Positions 63,606 to 64,000 of a stretch of DNA of 64,000 bases are shown here, piece after piece (within the stretch, counting starts at the first letter, position 1; every line of letters begins with the position of its first letter). This stretch comes from Pseudosulfitobacter pseudonitzschiae (GTDB lineage: Bacteria; Pseudomonadota; Alphaproteobacteria; Rhodobacterales; Rhodobacteraceae). The stretch lies in contig NZ_FQVP01000003.1 of the NCBI RefSeq assembly GCF_900129395.1, forward strand, positions 434,001-498,000, in the 5' to 3' direction. The notes beneath the pieces are model-generated. The model made no database searches. It saw only the letters and a program-made list of their open reading frames with translations, and was not told where the DNA came from. The position numbers were made by a program, and so were the translations under genes.

Positions 63606-64000
63606 CCGAAGGTTGCTCCGGCGTCGGAAGGCGATGTCCGGATCAACCGCGAGGTCAGCACGGCGGCCTGACGGTGGATCACCGCCTGCTTGTAGTCGGG
63701 GTCGGTGACCATCGCCAGAAAGGCACCCGCATCGGGATAGCGGGCGATGAAACAGGCGTCCCACACCTCATCTGCCGGTCCGATCAGCGTGGTCTGATAC
63801 GTCCCGCGCCAGACGATACGCCCGCCCAGACGCGCCAGAACGGGGCCAGAGTCGCGCCCGTAGTTGGCATAGGCCTGCGCGCCGGTCAGCCCTTTGCCGG
63901 CAAGCGGGTGATCCTCGGGATAGGCGGCCTGTTCACGGAACCGCACAAGGTTCAGCATTTCGATCGGATGATCGCGCGGCAGGTCCTTGAAAGCGTCGAA
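63602..64000 (-). CDS. DUF1330-like protein (5' end beyond window edge)
   Basis: The frame is open through base 64000 (the visible start of the peptide reads [20 protein letters not shown]), so the gene starts outside the window; the internal ATG at 63958 is probably not the true start. The pattern [40 protein letters not shown] and [20 protein letters not shown] then [11 protein letters not shown] fits DUF1330, a small ferredoxin-like alpha/beta fold of unknown function. It overlaps pyrD by 4 nt and is probably translated before it. Confidence 0.8.
   Translation of the reverse strand, partial: FDAFKDLPRDHPIEMLNLVRFREQAAYPEDHPLAGKGLTGAQAYANYGRDSGPVLARLGGRIVWRGTYQTTLIGPADEVWDACFIARYPDAGAFLAMVTDPDYKQAVIHRQAAVLTSRLIRTSPSDAGATFG

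Noticed and set aside
1-64000. CRISPR arrays, tRNA/rRNA genes, insertion sequences or prophage
   Set aside because: No regularly spaced repeats, no T-loop (GTTCGA-type) plus acceptor context, no transposase or integrase motifs and no phage structural genes were seen.

Overview
The window is GC-rich chromosomal DNA from an alphaproteobacterium, most likely a marine member of the Roseobacter group (Rhodobacterales). The inference rests on gene content: a fused ATP sulfurylase/APS kinase, a histidinol-dehydrogenase-like dehydrogenase beside a two-subunit sulfopyruvate decarboxylase (the Roseobacter dihydroxypropanesulfonate route), a Hint-domain protein of the Rhodobacterales type, a malic enzyme fused to a phosphotransacetylase-like domain, and short intergenic repeats of a kind common in Rhodobacterales. 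I see no rRNA or tRNA genes, CRISPR arrays, insertion sequences or prophage. It reads as housekeeping chromosome with a few accessory loci.

Layout. 1-5130: truncated sat/cysC, a membrane-ferredoxin-adenylate cyclase, trxB with a divergent Lrp-type regulator. 5131-9532: Hint protein, a 46-residue protein, the overlapping operon lgt-midA-like-pgeF, and ubiK-like. 9906-12540: forward operon ybjN-like, proC, csaA-like, 2-hydroxyacid dehydrogenase. 12541-15223: glycolipid-binding-family protein, tdk, and an uncharacterised gene overlapping arsH-like. 15336-18923: hpsN-comD-comE sulfonate genes followed by a KAS III enzyme. 19048-29883: TerC, carB, a degenerate HAD protein, an esterase, glyA, nadK, an EEP-family phosphoesterase and a CsbD stress protein. 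29961-34608: prpE and maeB. 34792-39460: pyrimidine nucleoside salvage operon (VOC-bicupin, cdd, deoA, deoB) and then upp. 39558-48746: SPOR protein, degenerate M48-like protein, acyl-CoA ligase, EamA exporter, sulfotransferase, SLC13 permease, desaturase. 48751-51549: WYL and TetR regulators with an SDR. 51654-59473: a fatty-acid beta-oxidation run (acyl-CoA dehydrogenase, small protein, GST, fadA, tandem NTF2-like protein, fadB) with two MerR regulators at its head. 60208-64000: two overlapping hotdog thioesterases and a MATE transporter, then convergent pyrD and a truncated DUF1330-like gene.

How the parts connect. Carbon enters through propionyl/acetyl-CoA activation, fatty acid oxidation and malic enzyme, and C3-sulfonates through HpsN and ComDE. 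Pyrimidines are made (carB, pyrD) and salvaged (cdd, deoA, deoB, upp, tdk). Sulfate is activated to PAPS by Sat/CysC, which a distant sulfotransferase (44850) could use. The items most worth a second look are the redox-linked cyclase at 1576, the VOC-bicupin fusion heading the nucleoside operon, three enzymes that have lost catalytic residues (Hint, HAD, M48), the tandem NTF2-like protein lodged between fadA and fadB, two clear operator architectures (TetR at 50466-50533, MerR at 59551-59615) and an intergenic repeat family with six copies.
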